NCBI GenBank assembly: GCA_030144725.1
Contig: JASKMD010000029.1
Coordinates: forward strand, 14,418,280-14,482,279
Source: Haematococcus lacustris
Taxonomy: Eukaryota > Chlorophyta > Chlorophyceae > Chlamydomonadales > Haematococcaceae
DNA: 64,000 nucleotides
Direction: 5' to 3'
Shown here: in pieces, positions 43,191 through 53,130 of the stretch
Layout: each line of letters begins with the position of its first letter
How positions within the stretch are numbered: the first letter of the stretch is position 1
Position numbers and translations under genes: made by a program
Notes under the pieces: model-generated
The model's input: only the letters and a program-made list of their open reading frames with translations
Told to the model about the DNA's origin: nothing
Database searches by the model: none

Positions 43191-43913
43191 ATTGTAATGT
43201 CTCAGGTTGCAACGCCTTGTCACTCCCATTAAGAGCGAATGCAACCCGTTCATGGAGCCTATTCATGAGTTGCGACCTGTTGCTACGAGCGAATTGCAAC
43301 CTGCGAAAATCTTGAGATTCTGCGATTACCAGGAGTCGAACTAGGGTCGCCAAGGTGACTTGGGATGTATCATAACTGTATCATGATAATCATGATATGC
43401 CTAATAGTCCATATACGCGTATCATGAGATATCATGATACATGCCGCTCCCTATCTATGTCACCTTGCAGGTGGCTGCGCCCGGTGCGCAGCATGGCGAC
43501 GCAATCCCGGATCCGGGGCCTGATGTGCTCAACGAGCACAGGCATCAGGTTCTACGACCAGGACGTGTCAGCCGCACTGAACATCCGCCGCATCGCAGCC
43601 GGGCCGGGCCGCCCTCGCGAGCTCAGCAGCTGGCTGGGCCGCCCCGCCATGCCTAACCCAGGCAGGCCAGGCCAGGAGTGGGTGCTCGTGCGCGACAAGG
43701 GCCTGCTGCGGAAGTGGCAGCGGCGGCACCAGCGGCAGCGAATAGTGTCATGCGTATCATGCCATAACTCAAACAAACAAACCATTCGATTGCCCCTCAC
43801 AAAAGGGATTGGTGTGCGCTAGAGTGTGCATAGGGTAGGGTAGGGCTCTAGCGACTCCTAGGGTTAGGGACCTAGGTTAGGGACACACACCGGTCTCTCA
43901 CTCCTGTTGATAG

Positions 43914-44449
43914 TCAGACCCTACCAACTCTGATAAAAGCTTTTGCACAACCATGTCATGGTCATTCCGGCGCCGGGAACTGTGCGATTGGCGTAACACC
44001 GTGCGGCATGCGATGAACGCTTAGTCTGCTATACGCCCGTAATGCCAGGAACCCCGTAAATGAAAAAGGTGCGCCCACCAATCAGCCGGTCGCTCTCACG
44101 ACATCGCGCAGCGCAAGTGCATTGTGAAGGGGCTTCGCAATGACGTGGTGGTCTCCTGACGCTGTAAGGGCAAGTACAGCCGGCGGTACAGATTTCTCCC
44201 GGCTCAATGAACCCGACGTTGTTTCCATTGCGTCAGCGCGCACCTAGTCCTCTTTCTGCGGGGTCAAAGGTCCCAAATGGTCCTTCAGCTCATAACTTCT
44301 TCTCAGCTCGGGGTAAGGACGGACATATGTTGACAGTACAGCTTGCTTTGTTGCTTGTAAGCCCTAGGTTGTGTGGAGCAGAATGACCCGCTCTTGCTGC
44401 CGCTGTCAATGTAGAAAATGCTGATGTTACTAAAAAGTTATTTAAACTC
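43914..44449. other. Gene-free stretch
   Basis: About 535 bp between the Fanzor B right end and the interrupted coiled-coil ORF. I see no coding or repeat signal; it probably holds the promoter of the interrupted gene. Confidence 0.45.
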
Positions 44450-44782
44450 GTGCATAGCTACCCCCCAACACCATGGTTGACTGTTGTTGCAGGAGCCCTC
44501 TTACCCAATCTCAGCCACCACCACCATCGCCACCACCTCCTAGCCTCTCTCCACCTACCCCCCCCTCATCTCACTTCAGCCAGCCACCCTATGGGTGCTC
44601 TCAGCAAACGCGCCAAGGCCAGCAGGGCTAGTGGGGCTCAAGGACAGCTGCAGCAGCAGCTACATGCAGCAACGGCCCAGCAGCAACAAATACTCATGTC
44701 AGCAGCTGCTGCCACACAGGCAGAACTTGAAGAGGCCAGATCCCAGCTTCTCTCATGCCAAGATGTCAACATGCGCACCGCC

Positions 44783-45009
44783 TGTAACAGAGTGCATGGC
44801 TCGGGAGAGGCCCAACCTCTGTTTACACGAAGTGTGACGGTGAAATACCACCGCGGGCCGTAGAGCTAACGAGGACTTGGTGCAAGGGCAACAAGAGACT
44901 ATCCCCGTAAGGAAGCTACGGACGTTGGATCGCGAGGAAGGAGCGACCCAATCACGACTTCACTATTTCCGCGGGCAAGTAGGCCCTTTAGCATTGCCAC
45001 TTTGTGACA
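44783..45009 (+). repeat. 5' LTR of the Gypsy element
   Basis: 227 bp, TG...CA. Contains the promoter and R region by inference. Matches 52154-52380 base for base as far as I can read. Confidence 0.97.
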
Positions 45010-45011
45010 TT

Positions 45012-45032
45012 TGGTTTCCGACCACGTTGAGG
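45012..45032 (+). other. Primer-binding site of the Gypsy element
   Basis: TGGTTTCCGACCACG begins 2 nt after the LTR. TGG pairs with the CCA end of a tRNA. I cannot match it to a tRNA I know. The same 15 nt are used by the short LTR element at 54300-54286 (minus strand). Confidence 0.75.
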
Positions 45033-45265
45033 GGCTTCGGCTCCCCTTCGTTGGCCGTGGCACTTGTCCCGCTTTGTTTTTTTCTTCTTTTCCTCTTTGG
45101 CGGGGCTTACAAGCACCTTAGCCTAAATCGCACCAACCCAAAGGGCGTGCTCGGTTAACCCGCAAAAGGGCACCACCCGCATTCCCGCACTTAGGGCAAT
45201 CCCGTAGGGATCCCGTTGAGGCTCTCCATACGGCCCATAAGTGTTTGCTTTGCGTGCCTTCATAG

Positions 45266-47677
45266 ATGCCCGGATCCAAGAAGCTCGGGAATGGCTTGGC
45301 CGGAAAAAGCCAAGCTTCAAAGGCGCAAAGCGACTCATCTGAGTCTCGCCCACGCCCAGGCCCAGAGTGCCCTGGGGTGGAGCAAGCCGCAAAGGCCATG
45401 GAAGCTCTTCAAACAACAGACCCCAAGAAGCTGGAGGTGGGGGCTCAGGACAACACTGTCTCAAGCCTCACCCAACCACCAGCAGCCGGTGGTTCAGCCA
45501 CTTGCATGGGACCCATTGGTGGAACAGCAAGCGGTGCTATCACAGCACGCCTGCCCCCTTTGGTGTCACCTCACCATCACTCTCGCCCAGCAGCACCAGC
45601 TGGAGCAATTGCAGCCCCTGAACCAACAGTGGGTCAGCTGCAGATGCAGATGGTGAGCCTGCAGTCCAAGCTGCAGACTGAGCAGGTTGCAGTCATAAAA
45701 CTGCGTGCCCGTGTGGCTCAGCTGGAGCCACTTGAGCACACCCGTCTGATGAGGGAGCGCTTCACCAGCGCAACAGCGCAGCTGCAGACTGCGTCTGGTG
45801 ACCTGGTGCGGGTCACAGCCCGGCTGCAGGAGCTACTCTCCCTCCCCTTCCTCACTGCTGAACAGGCTGAGGAGCAGGCGAAAGCCAGCGCAATGCACAC
45901 TTCCCTGCGCCAAGACATCGCCCGGCTCACAGCCGAGGTGAACAGCTGCGCAACAGCAGCAACTGCGACAGGAGCTGCCGAGCTTGATGCCGCAGCGAAC
46001 GAGCTGGCAGCGGCACAGCGCCAGACTCAACTCGAGCGCACCCTGCGCGAGAGAGCTCAGGAAGAGCTGCGCACAGGCAATGCGCACAACCAAGCGCGTT
46101 GCCGTGAGCTGGAGGGGCAAATCGAGTCTTTGAAGCACAACTACAACGTGGTGCAGGGCGACAAAGCCGCGCTGCAGGACAAGCTCAACTCTTTTGAGTC
46201 CCGCCTGCGCAACGCCCGGACTATCCTGAGCCAGTTCCCTGGCGGGGTGGAGGCGATGCTCAACAGGCACCTCCATGAGTTGAGTGCCCCTGAGCAAGCC
46301 CGAGCGCAAAAGGCAAGCCTGCACCGTAACTTCAATGAGAACGTTCTCTTCTCCTTCATGGCCACATCGGAGGCGGCAGGTGCTAATCCTTCTCTGCCAT
46401 CGGCAGCGGGAGCGCCCGGCCCGTCAAACGCTGTCCCGCCACTGCCCCCACCCATCACCGAGGATGAGGAGCTATGGCAAGAGGACGCCTTCACTGCCGA
46501 CGAGCTGGAGGCGGGTCCTGGCCTGTACATGGGCCCAAAGGAGCATGAGGCTGTGCAAGCGTGGTTTGCGACGGGCCCTGCCAACCGGCTAAGGCATTAC
46601 CTTGAGTACGCCGCCAGCATGAAGCTCGGCGACCTAGCCAACCACCACAACTGGGGCCCTTCTGCCTGTGGACTCCACTTCCATGAGTGGGCGCAGTGCG
46701 TCAAACCGCTATTTGCGGAGAAGGTCAGTACCAAGGATGTGGTAGAGCAAACCCCTTCACTTCCCGCTGTCCCACAACAAACACAGGACACACGTCCTTT
46801 GTCCATCAAACCCAAACACCCGCCACCCTTTTCTGGGGCGGACAAACAAATTTGGGAGGACTTCAAATTTCAGTTTGAGTCTTACCTGGACACTTGCCGT
46901 GTGCCTAAGCAAGATTGGCCTGACCATGTCCTGAACATGCTTGAGGGCAAAGCACTCCAAGCATGGCTTGCAGTTGCTCAACCCATGCGAGCATTGGGCA
47001 CCAAACCAACCTGGGAAAATTTGGCCGACACCATGGCAAAGAGTTTTGTCCATATCAACATACCAGTTGAGGCTCGAAAGGCACTCTACTCAATCAAGCA
47101 GCAAACCCGCACCTCTGAGTACTTGCGGCACTTCAGATTATTGCTGGCAAGGGTCACAGAACCTAAACCTGCTGATGCTGACCTGTTGAACTTCTACTAC
47201 ACTGGTCTGAAGCAGACATTGCGTGACCAATGCAAGTTAAACCCTAAGACCGGCAGGTTCTGGGACAACTTTGAGGAGTTGGCTGACTTCACCTTGCAAA
47301 TTGATTTGCACTCCCGGTCAAGTGCAGATGAACCACAACGACCTGTGCACTTGAAGTCTGCGCACACGGCACATCCCTCTAAACTTTCCCACAAACGAAA
47401 GAGCAACCCATCCCCCCACCGCCACATCAACGATTCTGATGCCAACACTGGTTCACAGGATCGCAAGCGCCCTGCAAGCGCACCTCCCAGTGAGGACGGT
47501 GGCTGTGGTGCCCGTGGCGGCGGCCGCGGCGGCCGCACCGGAGGCCGAGGCCGTGCCCGTGGACGTGGAGATTATTCCCGTGAGCACCACCACAACGACC
47601 CGAACAACAACCGTGGAGGCCGTGGTGGCCGCGGTGGCCGCGGCGAGGGACGGGGCGGTCATGATAACCGCACCTGA
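45266..47677 (+). CDS. gag: Gag protein of the Gypsy element
   Basis: 803 codons from the ATG at 45266, ended by TGA at 47675-47677. Forms the virus-like particle and packages the RNA. N-terminal third is Pro/Ser-rich; residues about 120-350 are a long heptad-type coiled coil (LQMQMVSLQSKLQ, ELDAAANELAAAQRQ). A retrotransposon Gag domain follows at about 510-690 (PPFSGADKQIWEDFKFQFESY and ALQAWLAVAQ). The C-terminus is an RGG/RG-rich basic tail instead of a CCHC zinc knuckle; RGG tails can bind RNA, so this probably replaces the knuckle. Same reading frame as pol. Confidence 0.93.
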   Translation: MPGSKKLGNGLAGKSQASKAQSDSSESRPRPGPECPGVEQAAKAMEALQTTDPKKLEVGAQDNTVSSLTQPPAAGGSATCMGPIGGTASGAITARLPPLVSPHHHSRPAAPAGAIAAPEPTVGQLQMQMVSLQSKLQTEQVAVIKLRARVAQLEPLEHTRLMRERFTSATAQLQTASGDLVRVTARLQELLSLPFLTAEQAEEQAKASAMHTSLRQDIARLTAEVNSCATAATATGAAELDAAANELAAAQRQTQLERTLRERAQEELRTGNAHNQARCRELEGQIESLKHNYNVVQGDKAALQDKLNSFESRLRNARTILSQFPGGVEAMLNRHLHELSAPEQARAQKASLHRNFNENVLFSFMATSEAAGANPSLPSAAGAPGPSNAVPPLPPPITEDEELWQEDAFTADELEAGPGLYMGPKEHEAVQAWFATGPANRLRHYLEYAASMKLGDLANHHNWGPSACGLHFHEWAQCVKPLFAEKVSTKDVVEQTPSLPAVPQQTQDTRPLSIKPKHPPPFSGADKQIWEDFKFQFESYLDTCRVPKQDWPDHVLNMLEGKALQAWLAVAQPMRALGTKPTWENLADTMAKSFVHINIPVEARKALYSIKQQTRTSEYLRHFRLLLARVTEPKPADADLLNFYYTGLKQTLRDQCKLNPKTGRFWDNFEELADFTLQIDLHSRSSADEPQRPVHLKSAHTAHPSKLSHKRKSNPSPHRHINDSDANTGSQDRKRPASAPPSEDGGCGARGGGRGGRTGGRGRARGRGDYSREHHHNDPNNNRGGRGGRGGRGEGRGGHDNRT

Positions 47678-50600
47678 CAATCCGGGTCAGCAAGACATCT
47701 GACCGACAAGGTGAGAGCTCCCGTGCATGCAAATCTTGTCAACTTGATTGCTGCCAAAGTGGGTAAACCCTTTGATCTGTTGCATGATGCTCAGACGGAT
47801 GCTCAAACAATCACCTCACAAGCACAGTTCATGTCTTGTCTTGTGCCTGGCAAGCACTTATGGATAGACTGTGCAACTGAACACCTCACTGAGTGCTTGC
47901 AACACTATAAACATAGCAAAGAGGTGTTGCCGACCACTACATCTGCTTGTGTGCTACTACCCAGGATCAAGCGTGGCCATACCTGGCGTGAGTGGAAGCA
48001 GCTTACTGAAGGCTGGCACTTGATACACACTTTTCCTAAAGGCAGCTTAATGCGGACCAACGGTGAAACTCCGTCCTGCGCTGTTCAAGTGTTTAGTGAT
48101 GCGCCTGTCAGTGTTTCCATGTTGTGTGTGACAACTGTGAACAAAACTGCAAGTGCCCCACTGATGACATTTGGTGCCACTGTCAAGTGTAATCCTGTGA
48201 CTGTGCTCATGGATTCGGGCGCGACCCATTGCTTCATAAGCAAGGATGTTGTTGCCAGGCTACAGCTGAGAACCAGTGGTTGTTCTCGCCCCGTCGTACT
48301 AGCCAATGGCAGTCAGGGTGAGACCCAAGGACGGTGCAACATCAAAGTCAAAATGCATGGCCTTGTTAAAGCCTGTACCTGTTTTGTAATCGACATGGCT
48401 TCTCAACAGGATATTATACTTGGTCAAGATTTCATGCTTGCCAACAAAGTGGTGTTGGACTACAAGGAACAAGTTTGTGCAATTGAAGGGCCGTACAATC
48501 GGCGTTGCACACTAACTCCCAGACCACTGGCAGACCAAGCTAATTCCCTTGGCATCTCTTGCATAAGCATGAGTAAAGCCAAACGCGATGTAAGCAAGGG
48601 ACAACACGCGGTCATGGTCTATGTGACTTCAACCATCGTCGAAACAATTGACGAGCGCTTAAACGACCTAAAGGTCAGCGCGCCTGTAAAAAGGTTGATC
48701 AACGAATATCACACAATATTCTCGGAGGAGTTGCGGGGACTCCCACCAACGCGCAAAGTCGCGCATACCATTCCCCTTGAGCCAGGAGCGAAGCCGCCAT
48801 TCCGACCCATGTATCGGATGTCTCCAGCGGAACTGCAAGAGGTCGAAAGACAAATCAAAGAGCTCTTAGCTCATGATCTTATCGAACCTAGCTCCTCACC
48901 TTTTGGTGCACCTGTTTTGTTTGTCACCAAAGCAGATGGCTCTCTACGCATGTGCATTGACTACCGGGCATTGAACAAGGTTACTGTGAAAAACAAATAC
49001 CCTTTGCCACGGATAGATCAATTGCTCGACCGTCTGCATGGTGCTACAGTATTTAGCAGCCTTGATTTGCAGTCTGGCTATCATCAAATCCGCATCCAAC
49101 CAGAGGATGTACCCAAATCGGCTTTCCGCACACCTTATGGACATTACCAGTTCAAAGTGCTAAGCTTCGGCCTCACCAATGCTCCCGCCACGTTCCAGGC
49201 GGTCATGAATGATATATTCCGGGATTACCTCAATGACTTTGTCGTGGTATACCTCGACGATATCCTTGTGTTCAGCAAAAACAAAGCTGAGCACTTGAAG
49301 CATTTGGAAATTGTGTTCCGCATCCTTAAGGAGCATGAACTATATGCCAAGCTGAAAAAGTGCGAGTTTGAGAAGTCTGAGCTTAAGTTCCTCGGACATC
49401 TAGTCGGTGTCAATGGCATTCGTCCTGACCCAGCTAAGATACAGAGCATCAAAGATTGGCCACCACTCAATGATGTTGCCGCTATACGCTCATTTGTCGG
49501 CCTCGCCACCTATTTTAGGATGTTCATCCAAGGTTTTGCCAAGCTGGTGGAACCGCTAACAAACCTCACCAAAAAGGATGTAACGTGGTGCTGGGATGAC
49601 AAATGTGAGGAGGCTTTTCAAGGCGTCAAGCACGCTCTATCAAATGCTCCCGTGTTATCATTGCCAGATTTCAACAAGGAATTCCAGGTGCTCTGTGATG
49701 CATCTGTGACTGGCATAGGCGCGGTGTTAATGCAAGACAAACACCCTATCGCCTACGAAAGCAGGCGCCTGTTGCCAGCTGAAGTTAACTACACAACGGG
49801 TGAGCAGGAGCTCTTGGCAGTCGTCCATGCTCTAAAGACATGGCGATGCTTTTTGGAGGGGGTGAAGTTCAGAGTCATAACAGACCACAACCCATTGGTA
49901 TACCTTCAAACACAGCCTAACCTCTCAAGACGGCAGACCAGATGGTCAGAATTTCTACAGAGATTCAAACAACTCTCATGGGAGTATAAACCCGGCAAGA
50001 TCAATGTGGCCGATCCATTGTCTCGCTATCCACCCGTACGAGTGACGGCGCTTCTAATGGCCGTGACACGTAGCGGCACAGGTAATGCGAAACCAACGCA
50101 ACAACCTATTCCCGCTGAGGTGGTTAAGAAGCCAAAACCCAAGAGGCCTGCAAAGAAGAAGGTTACTTTTGAGGTGACTCACACAGAACTAAGGAATCCC
50201 CAATCCCCGGATGACACATACAATGTGCTCCTAACCATTCAAGAAGGGTACAAACAAGACCCATGGTTTGAGGACGATCACAATACGCAGAACCTGCGGC
50301 TTAGTGATTCAGGCATATGGTACCGCGACAAACAAGTGGTCGTGCCTGACGTCCCAGGGTTGAGAAAGGGTATCCTCTATGAGCTCCATAACGCAACCAC
50401 AAGCGGGCATGGAGGTCTAGAGAAAACATTCCAGGCAGTGGCCTCACACTTCTGGTGGCCAGGGATGCATGCTTTCGTGACAGCATATGTGCGCGGGTGC
50501 CAAGTGTGTCAACGAAACAAGTCAAGCACAAAGAAACCAGCTGGCTTGCTGCAACCCCTTCCCGTGCCTGAATACCCATGGGATAGTGTGAGTATGGACT

Positions 50601-51637
50601 TTGTGGTCAAGCTACCCAAGTCCGAGGCTGGCAATGACTCAATCCTCGTGGTCGTCGATAGGTTGACCAAGATGGTACACCTAATGGCCATGACCGAAAA
50701 GAGTGGAGGAATACAAGTAGCAAAGCTCTTCTTTGACAATGTCTTCAAACTGCATGGCATGCCCAGAACCATCATCTCTGATAGAGATACAAGGTTCCAA
50801 GGGGAGTTCTTCAAAGGACTTATGAAGATCATGCAATCGAAGCAGTGCATGTCAACTGCTTTCCATCCGCAGACCGATGGTCAAACGGAGAGGGTCAACA
50901 AAGTAATGGAAGACATGCTGAGACATTATGTGGGGGCAGAGTTTAATGATTGGGACCAGTTCCTGGCACCCATCGAGTTTGCCATCAACAACTCTTTCCA
51001 CACATCAATACGGACAACGCCATTCCGGTTGAACAGTGGCTTCGAACCCCGTCTCCCTCTCACTCTGGATTTAGAGTCCACGGCAAATGAAAGTGCAAGA
51101 GACTTTACAAAGGTCATCTACTCAAACTTGGAAAAAGCCAAACAGGCTATCCATGCTGCCCGGCACAGGCAGAAGGCGTACTATGACATGAACCATACGG
51201 ACGCTAAGTTCCAAGTGGGTGATCAGGTGCTTCTTAGTACCAAACACCTCAGGTTCAGGAACCCGGGATCTCCTAAGCTGCTACCCTTGTACATTGGCCC
51301 GATGCCTATCACGGCAAAGATCAATGAAGTAGCCTACAGGGTCAAGCTTCCCGATGGGTTCAAGATACATGATGTATTCCATGTGTCTAAGCTCAAGCTC
51401 CACAGAGATGGGCCGGGGATGATCCTACCCCCTCCTCCCCTTGACTTGGGCGACGGTCAGTGGTTCCTGGTCGAGCGCATCCTGAAACATAGGACCGTCA
51501 AGGGTCGAGTTGAATACTTGGTCAGGTGGGCTGGCTATGGCCCCGAACACGACTTATGGGAACCTGCCAAGAACATATCCAAGGATCTCATCAAAGAATA
51601 CAAGGGTACTCTGATCCCGACCCCCGAGATCATCTAG
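47678..51637 (+). CDS. pol: Pol polyprotein of the Gypsy element (PR-RT-RNaseH-INT-chromodomain)
   Basis: The frame is open from the codon after the gag TGA and in the same frame as gag; no ATG lies near the front (GTG at 47711), which favours expression by stop-codon readthrough. Numbering from 47711: protease LMDSGATH at about 167; reverse transcriptase with [10 protein letters not shown] at about 513; RNase H with TDHNPL at about 722; integrase zinc-binding [10 protein letters not shown] ... CQVCQ at about 892-930; DDE core with [14 protein letters not shown] and [19 protein letters not shown]-terminal chromodomain (VERILKHRT ... [17 protein letters not shown]) at about 1253-1296 typical of chromoviruses, which may guide insertion to marked chromatin. 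All catalytic residues I can check are present. Confidence 0.95.
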   Translation, partial: QSGSARHLTDKVRAPVHANLVNLIAAKVGKPFDLLHDAQTDAQTITSQAQFMSCLVPGKHLWIDCATEHLTECLQHYKHSKEVLPTTTSACVLLPRIKRGHTWREWKQLTEGWHLIHTFPKGSLMRTNGETPSCAVQVFSDAPVSVSMLCVTTVNKTASAPLMTFGATVKCNPVTVLMDSGATHCFISKDVVARLQLRTSGCSRPVVLANGSQGETQGRCNIKVKMHGLVKACTCFVIDMASQQDIILGQDFMLANKVVLDYKEQVCAIEGPYNRRCTLTPRPLADQANSLGISCISMSKAKRDVSKGQHAVMVYVTSTIVETIDERLNDLKVSAPVKRLINEYHTIFSEELRGLPPTRKVAHTIPLEPGAKPPFRPMYRMSPAELQEVERQIKELLAHDLIEPSSSPFGAPVLFVTKADGSLRMCIDYRALNKVTVKNKYPLPRIDQLLDRLHGATVFSSLDLQSGYHQIRIQPEDVPKSAFRTPYGHYQFKVLSFGLTNAPATFQAVMNDIFRDYLNDFVVVYLDDILVFSKNKAEHLKHLEIVFRILKEHELYAKLKKCEFEKSELKFLGHLVGVNGIRPDPAKIQSIKDWPPLNDVAAIRSFVGLATYFRMFIQGFAKLVEPLTNLTKKDVTWCWDDKCEEAFQGVKHALSNAPVLSLPDFNKEFQVLCDASVTGIGAVLMQDKHPIAYESRRLLPAEVNYTTGEQELLAVVHALKTWRCFLEGVKFRVITDHNPLVYLQTQPNLSRRQTRWSEFLQRFKQLSWEYKPGKINVADPLSRYPPVRVTALLMAVTRSGTGNAKPTQQPIPAEVVKKPKPKRPAKKKVTFEVTHTELRNPQSPDDTYNVLLTIQEGYKQDPWFEDDHNTQNLRLSDSGIWYRDKQVVVPDVPGLRKGILYELHNATTSGHGGLEKTFQAVASHFWWPGMHAFVTAYVRGCQVCQRNKSSTKKPAGLLQPLPVPEYPWDSVSMDFVVKLPKSEAGNDSILVVVDRLTKMVHLMAMTEKSGGIQVAKLFFDNVFKLHGMPRTIISDRDTRFQGEFFKGLMKIMQSKQCMSTAFHPQTDGQTERVNKVMEDMLRHYVGAEFNDWDQFLAPIEFAINNSFHTSIRTTPFRLNSGFEPRLPLTLDLESTANESARDFTKVIYSNLEKAKQAIHAARHRQKAYYDMNHTDAKFQVGDQVLLSTKHLRFRNPGSPKLLPLYIGPMPITAKINEVAYRVKLPDGFKIHDVFHVSKLKLHRDGPGMILPPPPLDLGDGQWFLVERILKHRTVKGRVEYLVRWAGYGPEHDLWEPAKNISKDLIKEYKGTLIPTPEII

Positions 51638-52140
51638 TCCCTCTACTCATCAGGCCAGATGAAGTAGCTGCCGGCACCTCATGGGTGTCGAAGCATCTGT
51701 GTTTGCTCCATGGTGAACATGAGCTTCACATTTGACAAGTGCATGACAAGCTGCGTGGTTGTTGCAAAGCCCCAGTGTTAATTGTCATAGAGCACAGTGC
51801 AGTGACATAAGGACAGGAGTGCAAGCAGGACTATGTGGTCGTCTGTATGTGCGCACCAGACGTGGTGTGAGCAGGACCCTGGTTGCTGTATGTGTGCACC
51901 TCCCAAACAGTGTAAGCAGGGCTATCATGAGCGGAAATGCTCTTAGCCGTCTGTATGTGTGCACTGTCGTCCTTGGTGCGGCGTAACAACTCGGTACCGG
52001 TCCGAACACGCCCAGATCATTCGCGCTGATCACGCAATGGTTCTAATCCTGTGCACCAACACTGCCGGAGCCCTCATGAGACTAGCTACCTTGTGGAATG
52101 GCGCTCCCTTGGTCTTTTATCCCGAGGACGGGTTTTGGCC

Positions 52141-52153
52141 AAGTCGGGGGGAT
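52141..52153 (+). other. Polypurine tract of the Gypsy element
   Basis: AAGTCGGGGGGATTG lies directly before the 3' LTR; the G-run is the likely plus-strand primer. Position is diagnostic; exact ends are not. Confidence 0.7.
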
Positions 52154-52380
52154 TGTAACAGAGTGCATGGCTCGGGAGAGGCCCAACCTCTGTTTACACG
52201 AAGTGTGACGGTGAAATACCACCGCGGGCCGTAGAGCTAACGAGGACTTGGTGCAAGGGCAACAAGAGACTATCCCCGTAAGGAAGCTACGGACGTTGGA
52301 TCGCGAGGAAGGAGCGACCCAATCACGACTTCACTATTTCCGCGGGCAAGTAGGCCCTTTAGCATTGCCACTTTGTGACA
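52154..52380 (+). repeat. 3' LTR of the Gypsy element
   Basis: 227 bp, same sequence as 44783-45009, followed by the CCGCC target copy. Confidence 0.97.
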
Positions 52381-52939
52381 CCGCCACCGACCTGCAAGTG
52401 TGCCAAGAGCAATTGCACCAGTCTCAGCAAGCGCTGCAGCAGTCTGAGAACGAAGTGCTAGCCATGCAAGTGTCTTTGCACCGCAGTGAAGCAGAATCTG
52501 CAGCTGCAAAAGAAGAGCTGGCAGCATGCATGAGTAAGGTCAGAAGCATGGGGATCCAGCTGGCAGCCATGCGGGCCCAGCTAGCAACAGCGAAGAGGGC
52601 CATGCCCAAGGACGTGCGTGACAAAATGTCCTGGCTGCAACGCAATGAGGTGTCACTCTACACCTTGAAGCGCTGGCATGCCATGTGGGGTGCACCGCCA
52701 TGCACACAAGCAGCTGCAAAAGAAGAGCTGGCAGTCCTGCTAGCTGTTAACCATCTATTGTATCCAACCAATGTGATATGCACGTCGTGGCATGCATGAC
52801 ACTAATTGTCGTTAAAGCAAAGGCTCCTGCATGTTTACACATCCTTGGCTGCCCCCGCCTCCACTCCCTCTAACCATGCTAGTACAGGGACGAGGGCAAG
52901 GGTTTTGGCAGTGGCACCTGGGCCATGGCATCTTGGTAG

Positions 52940-53130
52940 TGTAACGTGCCTTTGCACGGCCAGCGTAATCCTCTTAGTGCGGCTAAAGAGCTTTGGGCGA
53001 TGTCTAAGCTCCCGGGAGTCGAACCCGGCCTTGACACCGGTCACCGCACTTTGAGAGTTACACTGGCGCATGGGGGCATTATATGGTTGTCCTTAAATGG
53101 CATATCAGCCAGGCGCATTGCCACGTAACA
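52940..53130 (-). repeat. 3' LTR of the short element (minus orientation)
   Basis: 191 bp. Contains CCCGGGAGTCGAACCCGG at about 53011-53028, which on the minus strand is a tRNA-like T-arm/B-box (GGTTCGACTCC). Confidence 0.95.

Larger units (their letters stand above)
41992..43453 (+). mobile_element. hAT-superfamily DNA transposon, internally deleted
   Basis: 1462 bp with a perfect 8-bp target duplication TCTATGTC (41984-41991 and 43454-43461). Terminal inverted repeats are short and imperfect: TAAGGAGCG at the left, inverse of CGCTCCCTA at the right (8 of 9). Subterminal ATCATGATA palindromes occur at both ends. The empty site is present intact in the sister Fanzor at 26262-26269. It carries the C-terminal part of a hAT transposase and a 74-bp tandem repeat. 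Confidence 0.93.
41807..43913 (+). pseudogene. Fanzor lineage B remnant, interrupted by a hAT element
   Basis: 41807-41991 matches the end of the RuvC-II exon (GGCAGGCCAAGCAGAG, TCCTTCAG) and the following intron of the 26-kb remnant. After the hAT insertion the match resumes at 43454 with the intron end (CACCTTGCAG) and the last exon 43472-43822: WLRPVRSM, RIRGLMCSTS, FYDQDVSAALNIRR, KWQRRHQRQR. It is nearly identical to the 26-kb copy and likewise lacks the second intron. The 3' side shows GCCCCTCACAAAAGGG and ends GGTCTCTCACTCCTGTTGATAG at 43913. RuvC-I and most of the gene are missing; the left side joins the LINE. Confidence 0.88.
44783..52380 (+). mobile_element. Complete Ty3/Gypsy LTR retrotransposon (chromovirus type)
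   Basis: 7598 bp. LTRs of 227 bp start TGTAAC and end TGACA; by eye the two copies are identical, which indicates a recent insertion. Target duplication CCGCC (44778-44782 and 52381-52385). It carries gag and pol frames without internal damage, a primer-binding site 2 nt after the 5' LTR and a purine tract before the 3' LTR. Order PR-RT-RNaseH-INT-chromodomain identifies Gypsy/chromovirus. It may be active. Confidence 0.97.
44592..52799 (+). pseudogene. Coiled-coil protein gene interrupted by the Gypsy element
   Basis: The left part (44592-44782; the frame is open from 44450) begins MGALSKRAKASRASG and continues as a Gln/Ala-rich coiled coil. The right part (52381-52799) continues TDLQVCQEQLHQSQQALQ and ends at 52799. 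If one CCGCC target copy and the retrotransposon are ignored, the frame is continuous, so this was an intact ORF of about 250 codons until insertion. The right part has AAAKEELA twice and a DKMSWLQRNEVSLYTLKRWH stretch. I do not recognise the family; it could be a host protein or an ORF of another mobile element. Confidence 0.7.

Noticed and set aside
43325..43360. GTTCGACTCC B-box-like motif near the right part of the hAT element
   Set aside because: No A-box or cloverleaf could be fitted around it.
47427..47732. His/Gly/Arg-rich minus-strand frame opposite the end of gag
   Set aside because: Shadow of the RGG-coding region of gag.
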